Shown in pieces: positions 26,215-35,222 of a stretch of 64,000 nt of DNA. The first letter of the stretch is position 1. Every line of letters starts with the position of its first letter. The stretch is from JAUNSR01 sp036655355. GTDB taxonomy: Bacteria > Bacteroidota > Bacteroidia > Bacteroidales > JAUNSR01. Location: NCBI GenBank assembly GCA_036655355.1, contig JAVVQG010000012.1, positions 62,001-126,000 of the forward strand, given 5' to 3'. The notes beneath the pieces were generated by a model that saw nothing but the letters and a program-made list of their open reading frames with translations, did no database searches and was not told the origin of the DNA. The position numbers and the translations under genes were made by a program.

Positions 26215-27337
26215 ATTGGTCAATCTCACCGCTTTGCAGAAACTGATTGCCCGCGAAAGCGGGTGTGATCTGCTTTTTGCTAAAATCTTTCTAGAACAGT
26301 TAATCTCTATTGTAAAAGAAGAAGTGGAGAAGGGGGAAGAGGTGACGATAGAGGGATTGGGCGTTTTTCGTTCGGTATGCGTGGAGAAGGGTGCTCTTCG
26401 AAGAGTTGTCTTTATCCCATCCGAGCGATTGAAAGAGGGAGTGAATGCTCCTTTCGTTCAATTCGAGCCTTTTCAACTGGTTGCGCCCTACAAACAAACC
26501 ATACCGACAGAACATAAAGTTTCCCCACTTGTTAATAAGGAGAAGGCAGAAACAGTGGTTGCTGCAGAACTTCTTAATAAAAATGTGTTGGTTATGAAAG
26601 AGAATCCCGAAACCTTACCCCGAGAAGATCGTCCTGAAACGAACGAACAAAAGGAGGCAAAGACGTATCGGGAAGAGATGGCAGAAGTGGAGGGGCCCGT
26701 TCAGGTTTCCGACGGAAACGGTAACTTGACGGAAAATGTGGACAAGGCGATAGAGGAGAGCGTTGAACCTGAAATTGCAGCGAATTGCAAAGACGGTTCA
26801 TGTGTGACTTCATCGCGCATTTCAGCCAATGGGATGTGGATCTGGTTTGTGATTATCTTACTGGCCGTTTGTGTGATCGGGGGAATGTTGTATTTCTTCC
26901 TGCGTGTGGACGGAGCAGAAAGAAAGGCCTCAAAACAGGCCTTTGAGATTCAAACCGAGCAGGTGATTCCGGAAGTGGCACCTCAGACAGCTCAACAGAT
27001 CTCTTCAGATACGATTCTTGAATCAGAAAAAACAGAAAAGGTGCAGGAAGTTCCTGCACCCGCTGTTAAAACTGAACCGGCATCGGATTCCATCGCTGAA
27101 GTAACCTTGCGCAAAGGAGACCGTTTAACGCTTCTTGCCCTTCGCTTTTATGGCAATAAATCATTCTGGGTTTATATCTATGACGCAAATAAGCTTAAAT
27201 ACCCGGATCCGAATGATATTCCGGTGGGGGCCCGGCTCAAAATTCCTACTGCGGACAGGTATGGTATAGATGCGGAGAATCCCAACTCCGTGAAAAGAGC
27301 CAAAGAGATGGCTGCGAAGATATTGACCTCAAAATAA
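26207..27337 (+). CDS. HU-domain, single-pass membrane, LysM protein
   Basis: The 376-aa protein has three parts. Residues 1-92 resemble an HU/IHF-like DNA-binding domain (EVTIEGLGVFRSV at the conserved turn, then a beta arm). Residues 93-209 are a polar, Glu/Lys-rich linker. A single TM helix lies at 211-232 (WIWFVIILLAVCV...YFFL) and is followed by basic residues. Residues 240-297 form another low-complexity linker, then a LysM-like domain at 298-347 (LRKGDRLTLLALRFYG, DANKLKYPDPNDIPVGARLKIP). With the HU part cytoplasmic and LysM periplasmic, it could connect chromosome and peptidoglycan. The domain calls are from motif recognition, topology is inferred. Confidence 0.82.
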   Translation: MNELVNLTALQKLIARESGCDLLFAKIFLEQLISIVKEEVEKGEEVTIEGLGVFRSVCVEKGALRRVVFIPSERLKEGVNAPFVQFEPFQLVAPYKQTIPTEHKVSPLVNKEKAETVVAAELLNKNVLVMKENPETLPREDRPETNEQKEAKTYREEMAEVEGPVQVSDGNGNLTENVDKAIEESVEPEIAANCKDGSCVTSSRISANGMWIWFVIILLAVCVIGGMLYFFLRVDGAERKASKQAFEIQTEQVIPEVAPQTAQQISSDTILESEKTEKVQEVPAPAVKTEPASDSIAEVTLRKGDRLTLLALRFYGNKSFWVYIYDANKLKYPDPNDIPVGARLKIPTADRYGIDAENPNSVKRAKEMAAKILTSK

Positions 27338-27457
27338 ACCACCTGAAACCGTTTCTAATAAGTTTTCCACAGAATTTTGTATAACTTCGGTACTATGTAA
27401 AACAAAGAACTTAGTTTTTTTTAAATCTTTGTTTACATTTTTTAAACCGAGGGTGCG

Positions 27458-27486
27458 TTGCCGTGCCCCTTATTGTCTTAATTTTG
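27458..27486 (+). promoter_or_regulatory. promoter of the moxR-bat operon
   Basis: TTG at 27458-27460 and TAATTTTG at 27479-27486 (exact TAnnTTTG), 18 bases apart, 55 bases before moxR. This is one of the best promoter matches in the window. Confidence 0.65.
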
Positions 27487-27541
27487 CGATAGTTCACTAA
27501 AGAAATTAACTAATAATCCAATATTTAATAGCAAAATTGAT

Positions 27542-28537
27542 ATGAGTCAGACAGTAGATATCAGACAGCTGAATGAGCTGATCGAGAGCAAAAGCTCATT
27601 TGTGAATATGCTTACTCAGGGAATGGACCAGGTTATCGTAGGTCAGAAACACTTGGTGGAGTCGTTGTTAATCGGACTACTTTCAAACGGACACATCCTG
27701 CTTGAAGGGGTTCCGGGTCTTGCTAAAACCCTTGCTATCAAATCACTTGCGTCTCTTATTGACGCTAAATATAACCGTATCCAGTTTACGCCGGACCTTT
27801 TGCCGGCAGACGTATTGGGTACGATGGTTTACTCACAGAAGAACGAAGAGTTCTCAGTGAAAAAAGGACCGATTTTTGCCAATTTCGTTTTGGCGGATGA
27901 GATCAACCGTGCGCCGGCGAAAGTACAGTCTGCTCTTTTGGAAGCGATGCAGGAGCGTCAAGTGACGATTGGCGATAATACCTTCAAATTGGATGCGCCA
28001 TTTTTGGTAATGGCAACGCAGAACCCGATCGAACAGGAGGGTACCTATCCACTTCCGGAAGCACAAACCGACCGTTTCATGCTGAAGGTGAAAATCGATT
28101 ATCCGAAAAAAGAGGAAGAGAAACTGATCATACGTCAGAATATTTCCGGTAAAAGTGTAGATCTGAAACCAATTCTTTCTGCTCAGGAAATTCTGGATGC
28201 GCGTGAAGTGGTGAATCAGGTGTATATCGATGAAAAGATCGAGCGTTACATCGTAGATATTGTTTTTGCAACACGTTACCCGGAACTGCATGGCTTGTCT
28301 GATCTGAAAGGTATGATTTCATACGGTGCATCTCCGCGTGCATCAATCAACTTGGCCCTTGCTGCCCGTGCTTATGCCTTCTTGAAGCGTCGTGGATATG
28401 TGATTCCGGAAGACGTCCGTGCCATTGCACACGATGTGATGCGTCACCGTATCGGATTGAGTTATGAGGCTGAGGCCAATAACCTCACTTCCGAAGAGGT
28501 GGTAAGCGAAATCCTAAATAAAGTAGAAGTGCCTTAA
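27542..28537 (+). CDS. MoxR family AAA+ ATPase
   Basis: MoxR ATPases act as chaperones for VWA-domain partners. The 331-aa product has Walker A GVPGLAKT (56-63), Walker B LADEINRAP, the sensor segment MATQNPIEQEGTYPLPEAQTDRF and the C-terminal lid domain (SPRASINLALAARAYA). It is the first gene of the Bat operon, directly followed (nine bases) by the DUF58 gene. This moxR-DUF58-VWA order is standard for Bacteroidota and spirochaete aerotolerance operons. Confidence 0.95.
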   Translation: MSQTVDIRQLNELIESKSSFVNMLTQGMDQVIVGQKHLVESLLIGLLSNGHILLEGVPGLAKTLAIKSLASLIDAKYNRIQFTPDLLPADVLGTMVYSQKNEEFSVKKGPIFANFVLADEINRAPAKVQSALLEAMQERQVTIGDNTFKLDAPFLVMATQNPIEQEGTYPLPEAQTDRFMLKVKIDYPKKEEEKLIIRQNISGKSVDLKPILSAQEILDAREVVNQVYIDEKIERYIVDIVFATRYPELHGLSDLKGMISYGASPRASINLALAARAYAFLKRRGYVIPEDVRAIAHDVMRHRIGLSYEAEANNLTSEEVVSEILNKVEVP

Positions 28538-28546
28538 ACCCCTTTT

Positions 28547-29419
28547 ATGGAAACAAGTGAATTACTAAAAAAGGTACGCCAGATCGAAATCAAAACCCGA
28601 GGGCTGTCTAAAAATATCTTTGCCGGACAGTATCATTCTGCGTTTAAAGGAAGAGGTATGGCCTTTTCTGAAGTTCGCGAATACCAATATGGCGATGATA
28701 TCCGGGATATCGACTGGAATGTGACCGCACGTCAGAATGCGCCACACATCAAAATCTTTGAAGAGGAGCGTGAGTTGACGGTGATGTTGTTGATCGACGT
28801 TTCCGGAAGCCGTGAGTTCGGTACCATAAACAAGACCAAACAGGAAATGATCACTGAGATTGCTGCTACCATGGCATTCTCAGCGATCCAGAATAACGAT
28901 AAGATCGGTGTGATCTTCTTTTCGGACCGGATTGAGAAATACATTCCGCCTCAGAAAGGAAAGCGACATGTGTTAGCAATCATCAGCGAGTTGATTAATT
29001 TTCAACCCGTGGAGCGCGGTACGGATGTGACGAAAGTGCTCAAGTATATTACCAATGCACAGAAGAAGCGTTGCACGACGTTCTTGATTTCCGACTTCAT
29101 TGATACCGGTGATTTCCAAAGCGCTCTTACGATTGCGAATAAGAAACACGATATGGTGGCGATTCAAGTTTATGATCCGCGCGAGACACAGTTGCCTCCC
29201 GTAGGTCTGATCAAAATGAAGGATGCCGAATCGGGCGAGGAGATGTGGATTGATGCTTCGTCGAAGAAAACACGCGAATCGTATGCCGCCTGGTGGAAGG
29301 AGAATCAGCGTATCGCTCAAGACTCCTTTAATAAGAGTCGTGTGGATACCGTTTCTATCGCGACGGATGAAGATTTCGTTCCGGCATTGTTAGGTATGTT
29401 CAAGAAAAGGGGAGTTTAA
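28547..29419 (+). CDS. DUF58 domain VWA-like protein of the Bat operon
   Basis: The 290-aa cytoplasmic protein has the DUF58 signature YQYGDDIRDIDWNVTAR (47-63) and a VWA-like metal site D84-x-S86-x-S88 (LLIDVSGSRE). It is the usual partner of MoxR, which is thought to remodel or metal-load such proteins. There is no signal peptide or membrane segment. The spacing to the next gene is 63 bases. Confidence 0.92.
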   Translation: METSELLKKVRQIEIKTRGLSKNIFAGQYHSAFKGRGMAFSEVREYQYGDDIRDIDWNVTARQNAPHIKIFEEERELTVMLLIDVSGSREFGTINKTKQEMITEIAATMAFSAIQNNDKIGVIFFSDRIEKYIPPQKGKRHVLAIISELINFQPVERGTDVTKVLKYITNAQKKRCTTFLISDFIDTGDFQSALTIANKKHDMVAIQVYDPRETQLPPVGLIKMKDAESGEEMWIDASSKKTRESYAAWWKENQRIAQDSFNKSRVDTVSIATDEDFVPALLGMFKKRGV

Positions 29420-29482
29420 GATAGATGGCGCATTTGACCTTGATGTTAAAAATAGATTATATACAAATGAAATACGATTCAA

Positions 29483-30448
29483 ATGAAGATGTTATATAAA
29501 AGTATCCTTCTCGCTGCCGGAGTGATGCTGGCCGGGGTTTCCAAAGCACAAGAGGTTCAGGTCTCCGCTGCAATGGACTCGGCAGCTATACAAATCGGAG
29601 AGCAGACGGTGATTCATCTTGAAGTAACTCAGAATGTAGGCCGGACCGTACAATTTCCATTCTATCAGGATACGATTATGAAAGGAATTGAACTGATTGC
29701 TGTCTCTCCACTCGATACGGTGAGACTTAGCGACGATCGGTTCACGGTAAAACAGGATCTTCTGATCACTTCTTTCGATTCGGCGCTGTACTATATGCCT
29801 CCATTTCGGTTTATTGCCGGACAAGATACGCTTCTGACCAACTCGTTGCCTTTGAAAGTATCTACCTATGAGGTGGATACCGAGAGCAAAGAGTTTTTCG
29901 ATATTAAACCGATCAAATCGGCGCCATTCGTGTTTATGGATTATTACTGGAACATCCTTGGCGTTTTGATTGTTTTGTTCATCATCGTGTGGTCATTGTA
30001 TCTCTACAAGCGATGGAAGTTCCGCAAGGATCATCCGGAAATGGTGGAGAAACTAGCGCCAAAACTTCCGCCTCACGTAACGGCGATGGGAGCTCTTGAA
30101 GATCTAAAAACCAAAAAGTTATGGCAGAAAGGGCTCGAAAAGGAGTATTATACTTCGATTACGGATATTCTTCGTAATTACATCGAAGAGCGTTATCACA
30201 TCATGGCGATGGAAATGACATCTGCCGAAATTCTCGATGCGCTGCGTAAGGAGGAAACCTCGAAGTCGGCTTTCCTAAACCTTAAACAAGTGCTGGAATT
30301 GGCGGATTTTGTGAAGTTCGCAAAAGTAAAACCTTTACCGGATGAAAATGAGCTAAGCCTGATCAATGCCGAGATGTTCGTTTCTCAAACGGTAGAAGTT
30401 CCTACGATGGATACCACCGAGGCAACGGAGAAGGCGGCCGACGCCTGA
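29483..30448 (+). CDS. Bat-operon membrane protein, BatD-like
   Basis: The 321-aa protein has a signal peptide (about 1-22, ending SKAQEV), a periplasmic beta-rich domain (23-150), one TM helix (about 154-172, WNILGVLIVLFIIVWSLYLY) and a cytoplasmic helical tail (190-321) with YYTSITDILRNYIEERYHI. The layout of exported beta domain, TM and helical tail parallels BatD further down the operon. I do not recognise a gene name with certainty; it occupies the position of an extra Bat-associated gene between DUF58 and batA. Possible interaction partner of the BatA/BatB VWA domains. Confidence 0.75.
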   Translation: MKMLYKSILLAAGVMLAGVSKAQEVQVSAAMDSAAIQIGEQTVIHLEVTQNVGRTVQFPFYQDTIMKGIELIAVSPLDTVRLSDDRFTVKQDLLITSFDSALYYMPPFRFIAGQDTLLTNSLPLKVSTYEVDTESKEFFDIKPIKSAPFVFMDYYWNILGVLIVLFIIVWSLYLYKRWKFRKDHPEMVEKLAPKLPPHVTAMGALEDLKTKKLWQKGLEKEYYTSITDILRNYIEERYHIMAMEMTSAEILDALRKEETSKSAFLNLKQVLELADFVKFAKVKPLPDENELSLINAEMFVSQTVEVPTMDTTEATEKAADA

Positions 30449-30475
30449 TGTATTAACTAAAACACAATTACAAAG

Positions 30476-31465
30476 ATGATATTTGCAAATCCTTCTTATC
30501 TGTACTTGTTGCTTTTGCTGATTCCGGCAATCGCCTGGTATGTCTGGAAGCAAAAGGGAGCACAGGCTTCCATGCAGGTTTCCGCTACTTCGGCTTTCCG
30601 GAAGATGCCAAAGAGCTACAAGGCGGTTTTGCGCCATGTTAATTTTGGCATATTGCTTACGGTGATAGCACTTGTAATCGTAGTGCTTGCCCGTCCGCAA
30701 TCGACAGACCGGTGGAGCAAGAGCGATACCGAGGGGATAGACATCATGTTGGCACTTGACGTGTCCGGCAGTATGTTGGCGGCCGACTTTAAACCGAATC
30801 GAGTGGAAGCGGCGAAAGATGTGGCCGCTCAGTTTATTAACGGTCGTCCGAACGATAATATCGGTATGGTGATTTTCGCCAAGGAGAGTTTTACGATGTG
30901 TCCGATGACTACGGATCACGCTGTTTTGCTGAACCTGTTGAAAGATGTAAATACCGAACTCATCGACGGAAATGCAACTGCGATCGGTAACGGATTAGCT
31001 ACGGCTGTGAATCGAATCAAAGACGGTCAGGCGAAATCTCGTACCATCATCCTGTTGACCGACGGTACCAACAACGCCGGAGATGTAGCTCCGGTAACCT
31101 CTGCCGAGATTGCCAAGACCTTCGGAATCCGGGTCTATACGATCGGAGTCGGAACGGAAGGCACCGCCCCTTATCCGGCGATGACGCCTTACGGAACGGT
31201 GGTATATCAGGATATGAAGGTGGATATCGATGAACCCACTCTAAAGGATATCGCTGCCATTACGGGAGGAAAATATTTTCGTGCAACGGATAAGAGTAAA
31301 TTAAAGGGAATCTTCGAAGAGATTGATCAGATGGAAAAAACAAAGATCAGTACCCGTGAATATAGTAAAAAACAAGAGGAATACCTTCCTTTTGCACTTG
31401 CCGCATTCGCGCTGCTGCTGATTTACATCCTGCTGAGAAACACACTTCTTCGTACAATTCCATAA
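30476..31465 (+). CDS. batA: BatA, membrane-anchored VWA protein
   Basis: The 329-aa protein has N-terminal TM helices (about 8-24 and 58-73), a VWA domain with an intact MIDAS motif D95-x-S97-x-S99 (LALDVSGSM), and a C-terminal TM helix (about 303-320). It matches BatA of the Bacteroides fragilis aerotolerance operon, where loss of bat genes lowers survival in oxygen. The VWA domain sits between the second and third helix and is probably in the same compartment as that of BatB. Confidence 0.92.
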   Translation: MIFANPSYLYLLLLLIPAIAWYVWKQKGAQASMQVSATSAFRKMPKSYKAVLRHVNFGILLTVIALVIVVLARPQSTDRWSKSDTEGIDIMLALDVSGSMLAADFKPNRVEAAKDVAAQFINGRPNDNIGMVIFAKESFTMCPMTTDHAVLLNLLKDVNTELIDGNATAIGNGLATAVNRIKDGQAKSRTIILLTDGTNNAGDVAPVTSAEIAKTFGIRVYTIGVGTEGTAPYPAMTPYGTVVYQDMKVDIDEPTLKDIAAITGGKYFRATDKSKLKGIFEEIDQMEKTKISTREYSKKQEEYLPFALAAFALLLIYILLRNTLLRTIP

Positions 31466-31478
31466 ATACAAAGATCTT

Positions 31479-32501
31479 ATGTTCAGATTTGCTCATCCAG
31501 AATTTTTATGGCTCTTGCTGGTTATACCGGCAATGGCCTTCTTTTATATCTATTCGCAGATTAAGCGAAAAAATGCGCTGAAGGCGTATGGGAATCCGGA
31601 ACTTTTGGCTCAATTGATGCCAGATGTATCCGCTTCTAAACCGCGTCTGAAGTTTATTCTTCAGATGTGTGCCCTTGCTCTGTTGGCCCTGGTTATCGCC
31701 GGACCTCAATTTGGCTCCAAACTCGAGACCGTGAAAAAGCAGGGTGTGGAAATCATGGTGGCGCTAGACATCTCCAATTCGATGCTTGCGCGTGACGTTG
31801 CTCCAAGTCGTCTGGATAAGTCAAAACAGATGCTTTCGCGTTTGGTTGACCAATTGAAAGATGATAAGGTGGGCTTGATCGTATTTGCAGGGGATGCATT
31901 TACCCAACTACCGATCACCAGTGATTATGTTTCTGCAAAGATGTTCATGTCGACGATCAATCCCAAGATGGTTTCATCGCAGGGTACATCGATCGGAGCG
32001 GCGATTAATCTGGCCGCACGCTCGTTTACTCCCAATGAAAGCAGTGATAAAGCCATTGTGGTGATAACCGACGGTGAGAATCACGAGGGGAATGCCGTGG
32101 AAGCGGCACAGGCAGCCTATGAAAAGGGAATCAAGGTGGATGTGATCGGAATCGGTAGCCCTCAAGGTGCTCCGGTACCCGACGATAGCGGTAATGTAAA
32201 CAGTTTCCGTAAAGATAAAGAGGGGAATGTGGTTGTTTCCCGTCTCAATGAAGAGATGGCCAAGGAGATCGCCGCGGCGGGACATGGAATCTATGTGCGC
32301 GCAGATAATACCAACAGTGCCTTGAAAGCGTTGACCGACGATGTGCGTAAGATGAATAAAACGGAATTGGAATCGCGCGTGTATTCAGATTATGACGATC
32401 GGTTTCAAGCTGTCGCATGGATTGTGTTGGTTTTGCTTTTCGTCGATATCTTTGTGCTGGATCGTAAGAATAGTATTCTACGAAAGATTAAATTATTCTA
32501 A
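31479..32501 (+). CDS. batB: BatB, membrane-anchored VWA protein
   Basis: The 340-aa protein has the same plan as BatA: two N-terminal TM helices (about 7-25 and 58-76), VWA domain with D97-x-S99-x-S101 (VALDISNSM) and a C-terminal TM helix (about 308-326). It lies 13 bases after batA. The two proteins probably form a complex with MoxR-type regulation. Confidence 0.92.
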   Translation: MFRFAHPEFLWLLLVIPAMAFFYIYSQIKRKNALKAYGNPELLAQLMPDVSASKPRLKFILQMCALALLALVIAGPQFGSKLETVKKQGVEIMVALDISNSMLARDVAPSRLDKSKQMLSRLVDQLKDDKVGLIVFAGDAFTQLPITSDYVSAKMFMSTINPKMVSSQGTSIGAAINLAARSFTPNESSDKAIVVITDGENHEGNAVEAAQAAYEKGIKVDVIGIGSPQGAPVPDDSGNVNSFRKDKEGNVVVSRLNEEMAKEIAAAGHGIYVRADNTNSALKALTDDVRKMNKTELESRVYSDYDDRFQAVAWIVLVLLFVDIFVLDRKNSILRKIKLF

Positions 32502-32523
32502 TCCGTCTATTACCTTATTAAAT

Positions 32524-33285
32524 ATGAGAGAAAGAAAGAGAATCATGTTGTTGGCTTTTCTCGCGATGGGTTCGATAACCGGTTTTGCCCAAAAAGCAGA
32601 ACGTCAGAACATCCGCAAGGGAAATAAGCTTTATGAACAGGAGAAATTCACTGAAGCGGAAATCGACTACCGAAAAAGTCAGGAGGTGAATCCCAATTCA
32701 CCTCAAGCGGCCTTCAATCTAGGGAATGCATTGTACAAACAGCAAAAGTTTGAGGATGCGATGAAGCAGTATGGTATTGCCGCTCAGAATGCACAGAATC
32801 AGGGCGTGGTCGGTGAGGCTTTTCATAATACGGGAAACATCTTTATGTCTCAAAAGGATTATGGAAAAGCGATCGATGCGTATAAACAGGCGCTCCGTTT
32901 GAATCCGAAAGATAATGAGACCCGCTATAACTTGGCCCTTGCTCAGAAATTGCTTCAAGATCAACAGAACCAACAGCAAGATCAGAACCAGGAGCAACAG
33001 CAGGATCAACAAAACCAAGATCAGCAAGATCAGCAGAAGCAAGACCAGAAGCAAGATCAGCAGGATCAAAAAGATCAGCAAAAGGATCAGCAAAATCAGG
33101 ATCAAAAGAATCAAGATCAGCAGCAAGAGCAGCAACAACAGCCTCAGCAGAGCGATAAGATTTCCAAAGAGGTGGCTGAACAGATTCTGAATGCCTTGAA
33201 CCAGGATGAAAAAGATGTCCAAGAGAAGGTGCAAAAAGCGCAGATGCAACAAATGCAGCGTAAGAAGACAGATAAGGATTGGTGA
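32524..33285 (+). CDS. batC: BatC, TPR protein with Gln/Asp-rich tail
   Basis: The 253-aa protein has a signal sequence (about 1-22, ending GFAQK), three TPR-like repeats (about 24-140), then a low-complexity segment (about 145-212) made almost only of Gln, Asp, Asn and Lys, and a short basic helical end. The start at 32524 (MRERKRIM) was chosen because an upstream in-frame Met at 32392 would lie deep inside batB and yields no signal peptide. TPR domains are protein-interaction modules; BatC probably scaffolds the Bat complex on the outer face of the inner membrane. Confidence 0.88.
   Translation: MRERKRIMLLAFLAMGSITGFAQKAERQNIRKGNKLYEQEKFTEAEIDYRKSQEVNPNSPQAAFNLGNALYKQQKFEDAMKQYGIAAQNAQNQGVVGEAFHNTGNIFMSQKDYGKAIDAYKQALRLNPKDNETRYNLALAQKLLQDQQNQQQDQNQEQQQDQQNQDQQDQQKQDQKQDQQDQKDQQKDQQNQDQKNQDQQQEQQQQPQQSDKISKEVAEQILNALNQDEKDVQEKVQKAQMQQMQRKKTDKDW
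32959..33118 (+). repeat. low-complexity GATCAG/CAG-rich tract inside batC
   Basis: About 160 bases encode the Gln/Asp-rich tail of BatC, using mainly CAG, CAA, GAT and AAG codons. The tract contains 11 GATC sites. The degenerate repeat structure is prone to slippage, and its length may vary between strains. Confidence 0.75.
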
Positions 33286-33309
33286 TTTTTAACTTTTCAT
33301 CTACCTTTG
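33279..33309 (+). promoter_or_regulatory. candidate internal promoter for batD-batE
   Basis: TTG at 33279-33281 and TACCTTTG at 33302-33309 (exact TAnnTTTG) are 20 bases apart, at the end of batC and 71 bases before batD. An eight-base hairpin (33339-33358, TCAGAAGG/CCTTCTGA) without a T-run lies in the resulting leader. Confidence 0.5.
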
Positions 33310-33380
33310 GTGTTGATTCATATATTTATTAAACCGATTCAGAAGGGTTTCCTTCTGAGAACGTAAATGATTTTATCCCG

Positions 33381-35207
33381 ATGAAAAAATATTTTTTCAT
33401 TCTTGTAACCTTATTTTCCTGTCTTGCTGCGGGTGCCGATAACATCAGATTCAGGGCTTCCGCTCCGGGCTCTGTTGTTTTGGGACAGCAGTTTCGTGTG
33501 GAATATACGGTCAACGGTGACGGTAAAGAGTTCCGTACCGCAGATTTTGATGGTTTTGATGTTTTGATGGGTCCAAGTACTTCATCAAGCATGAGTACTC
33601 AGATTATTAACGGAAAGGTAAGTTCGGAAACTTCTAAGACTTATACCTATATCTTGATGGGGAATAAGGAGGGCGCTTATAAAATTCCGTCCGCAACGGT
33701 GAAGGTAAACGGTCGTCAGTATACGTCGAACGATCTTTCTGTGAAAGTGCTTCCTGCAGACAAAGCCTCGCAAGCGCAGGGTGCCGCATCGCAGGGCGCT
33801 GACAATGCCGCTGCAGCCGGTGTGGGAGCAAATGATGTGATGGTTCGGCTACACCTCTCTAAAACCAAGGTGTACGAAGGTGAAGCATTGGTTGCAACCA
33901 TGAAGCTTTATACGGTAAATCCTCAGACACAGCTTTCTGATGCCAAATATCCCGGTTTCGATGGGTTTACGGCGCAGGAAATCGATCTGCCGGATCAGAA
34001 GAGTTATGAATTGGAGCATTTGAACGGCCGTAATTATTATGCCGTGACATTGCGCCAGTGGCTTCTTTTCCCGCAACGTGCCGGAAAGATTGAGATCGCG
34101 CCTGCTACATTGGATCTTGCTATTCCGGTTCGCGTGCAGCAAAAGATGCGTAGTTTGTTCGATGATTTCTTTGATAACTACCAAACGGTAAATAAAACCG
34201 TTTCATCCGGCAAGCAAGTGGTGGATGTCACCGCGCTTCCTTTTGGAAAGCCAACAACCTTCATGGGTGGTATCGGTGATTTCAAAATGACTTCATCCAT
34301 CAGTACCAATGAATTGAAAGCGAATGAGGCGTTAACACTTAAGTTGACGATCTCAGGAAACGGTAATCTGAAATTCATCAAAGATCCGGAGTTGAAATTG
34401 CCTGCCGACTTTGAGGCATTTGATCCGAAAGTTGATCTGAATATCAAAGCCACAACTTCGGGAGTTACCGGAAGTAAGACGATTGAATATACGATGATTC
34501 CTCGTTATGCGGGTGATTTCGAAATTCCTTCGGTTGAGTTTTCATATTTTGATCTGAAGACAAAAGAGTATAAGACCCTTGCTACACCGGTTTATAAAGT
34601 GAAAGTGGCAAAAGGGGCTGCTGGTGATAATGCAGGTGGAAATGTCACCAACTTCTCTGCTGCAAATCAAGAAAACGTGAAGTTGCTGGGTAGCGATATC
34701 CGTTTTATCAAATCCGGAAATCTTGGATTACATAAACAGGAAAGCTTCTTCTTTGGCAGTATTGGCTTCTATCTGTCTTATATTATTCCGTTCCTTTTGT
34801 TTGTTATCGCGTTTGTTGTATATCGCAAGCAAGTGAAGGAGAATGCCAATATGGCGCTCATGCGAACTAAGAAAGCGAATAAGGTTGCTTCCAAACGTCT
34901 TAAACTCGCTGCAAAATACCTGAAAGAGCATCAGAAGGAGTCTTTCTATGATGAATTGCTTAAAGCGGTATGGGGGTATCTAAGCGATAAACTCAACATG
35001 CCTCTTTCGGTTCTTACCCGCGATAATGTGGAGACGGAACTAAAAGAACACGGAGTGGATGAAGCGCTGATAAAAGAGTTCATGGAGATTGTTGCTACTT
35101 GTGAGTTCGCTCGCTACGCTCCTGCTCAGAACGATGAGGCGATGGATCAGTTGTATGCTTCTACCGTAGAGGCGATCGGGAAAATGGAAAATGTGATTCG
35201 TAAATAA
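33381..35207 (+). CDS. batD: BatD, large exported membrane protein of the Bat operon
   Basis: The 608-aa protein has a signal peptide (about 1-19), a long exported part with several beta-sandwich repeats (20-440), one TM helix (about 450-474, GFYLSYIIPFLLFVIAFVVYR) and a helical cytoplasmic tail. This is the usual BatD (oxygen tolerance) plan. An Ala/Gly/Gln-rich linker occurs around residues 130-150. It sits 95 bases after batC, the largest gap but one in the operon. Confidence 0.9.
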   Translation: MKKYFFILVTLFSCLAAGADNIRFRASAPGSVVLGQQFRVEYTVNGDGKEFRTADFDGFDVLMGPSTSSSMSTQIINGKVSSETSKTYTYILMGNKEGAYKIPSATVKVNGRQYTSNDLSVKVLPADKASQAQGAASQGADNAAAAGVGANDVMVRLHLSKTKVYEGEALVATMKLYTVNPQTQLSDAKYPGFDGFTAQEIDLPDQKSYELEHLNGRNYYAVTLRQWLLFPQRAGKIEIAPATLDLAIPVRVQQKMRSLFDDFFDNYQTVNKTVSSGKQVVDVTALPFGKPTTFMGGIGDFKMTSSISTNELKANEALTLKLTISGNGNLKFIKDPELKLPADFEAFDPKVDLNIKATTSGVTGSKTIEYTMIPRYAGDFEIPSVEFSYFDLKTKEYKTLATPVYKVKVAKGAAGDNAGGNVTNFSAANQENVKLLGSDIRFIKSGNLGLHKQESFFFGSIGFYLSYIIPFLLFVIAFVVYRKQVKENANMALMRTKKANKVASKRLKLAAKYLKEHQKESFYDELLKAVWGYLSDKLNMPLSVLTRDNVETELKEHGVDEALIKEFMEIVATCEFARYAPAQNDEAMDQLYASTVEAIGKMENVIRK

Positions 35208-35222
35208 TTTAGAAGGAATCGA

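Noticed and set aside
32719..33252. Minus-strand 177-codon open frame, leucine/isoleucine-rich
   Set aside because: It is the antisense of the Gln/Asp-rich repeat of batC; the hydrophobic composition is a by-product of CAG/GAT codons read backwards.
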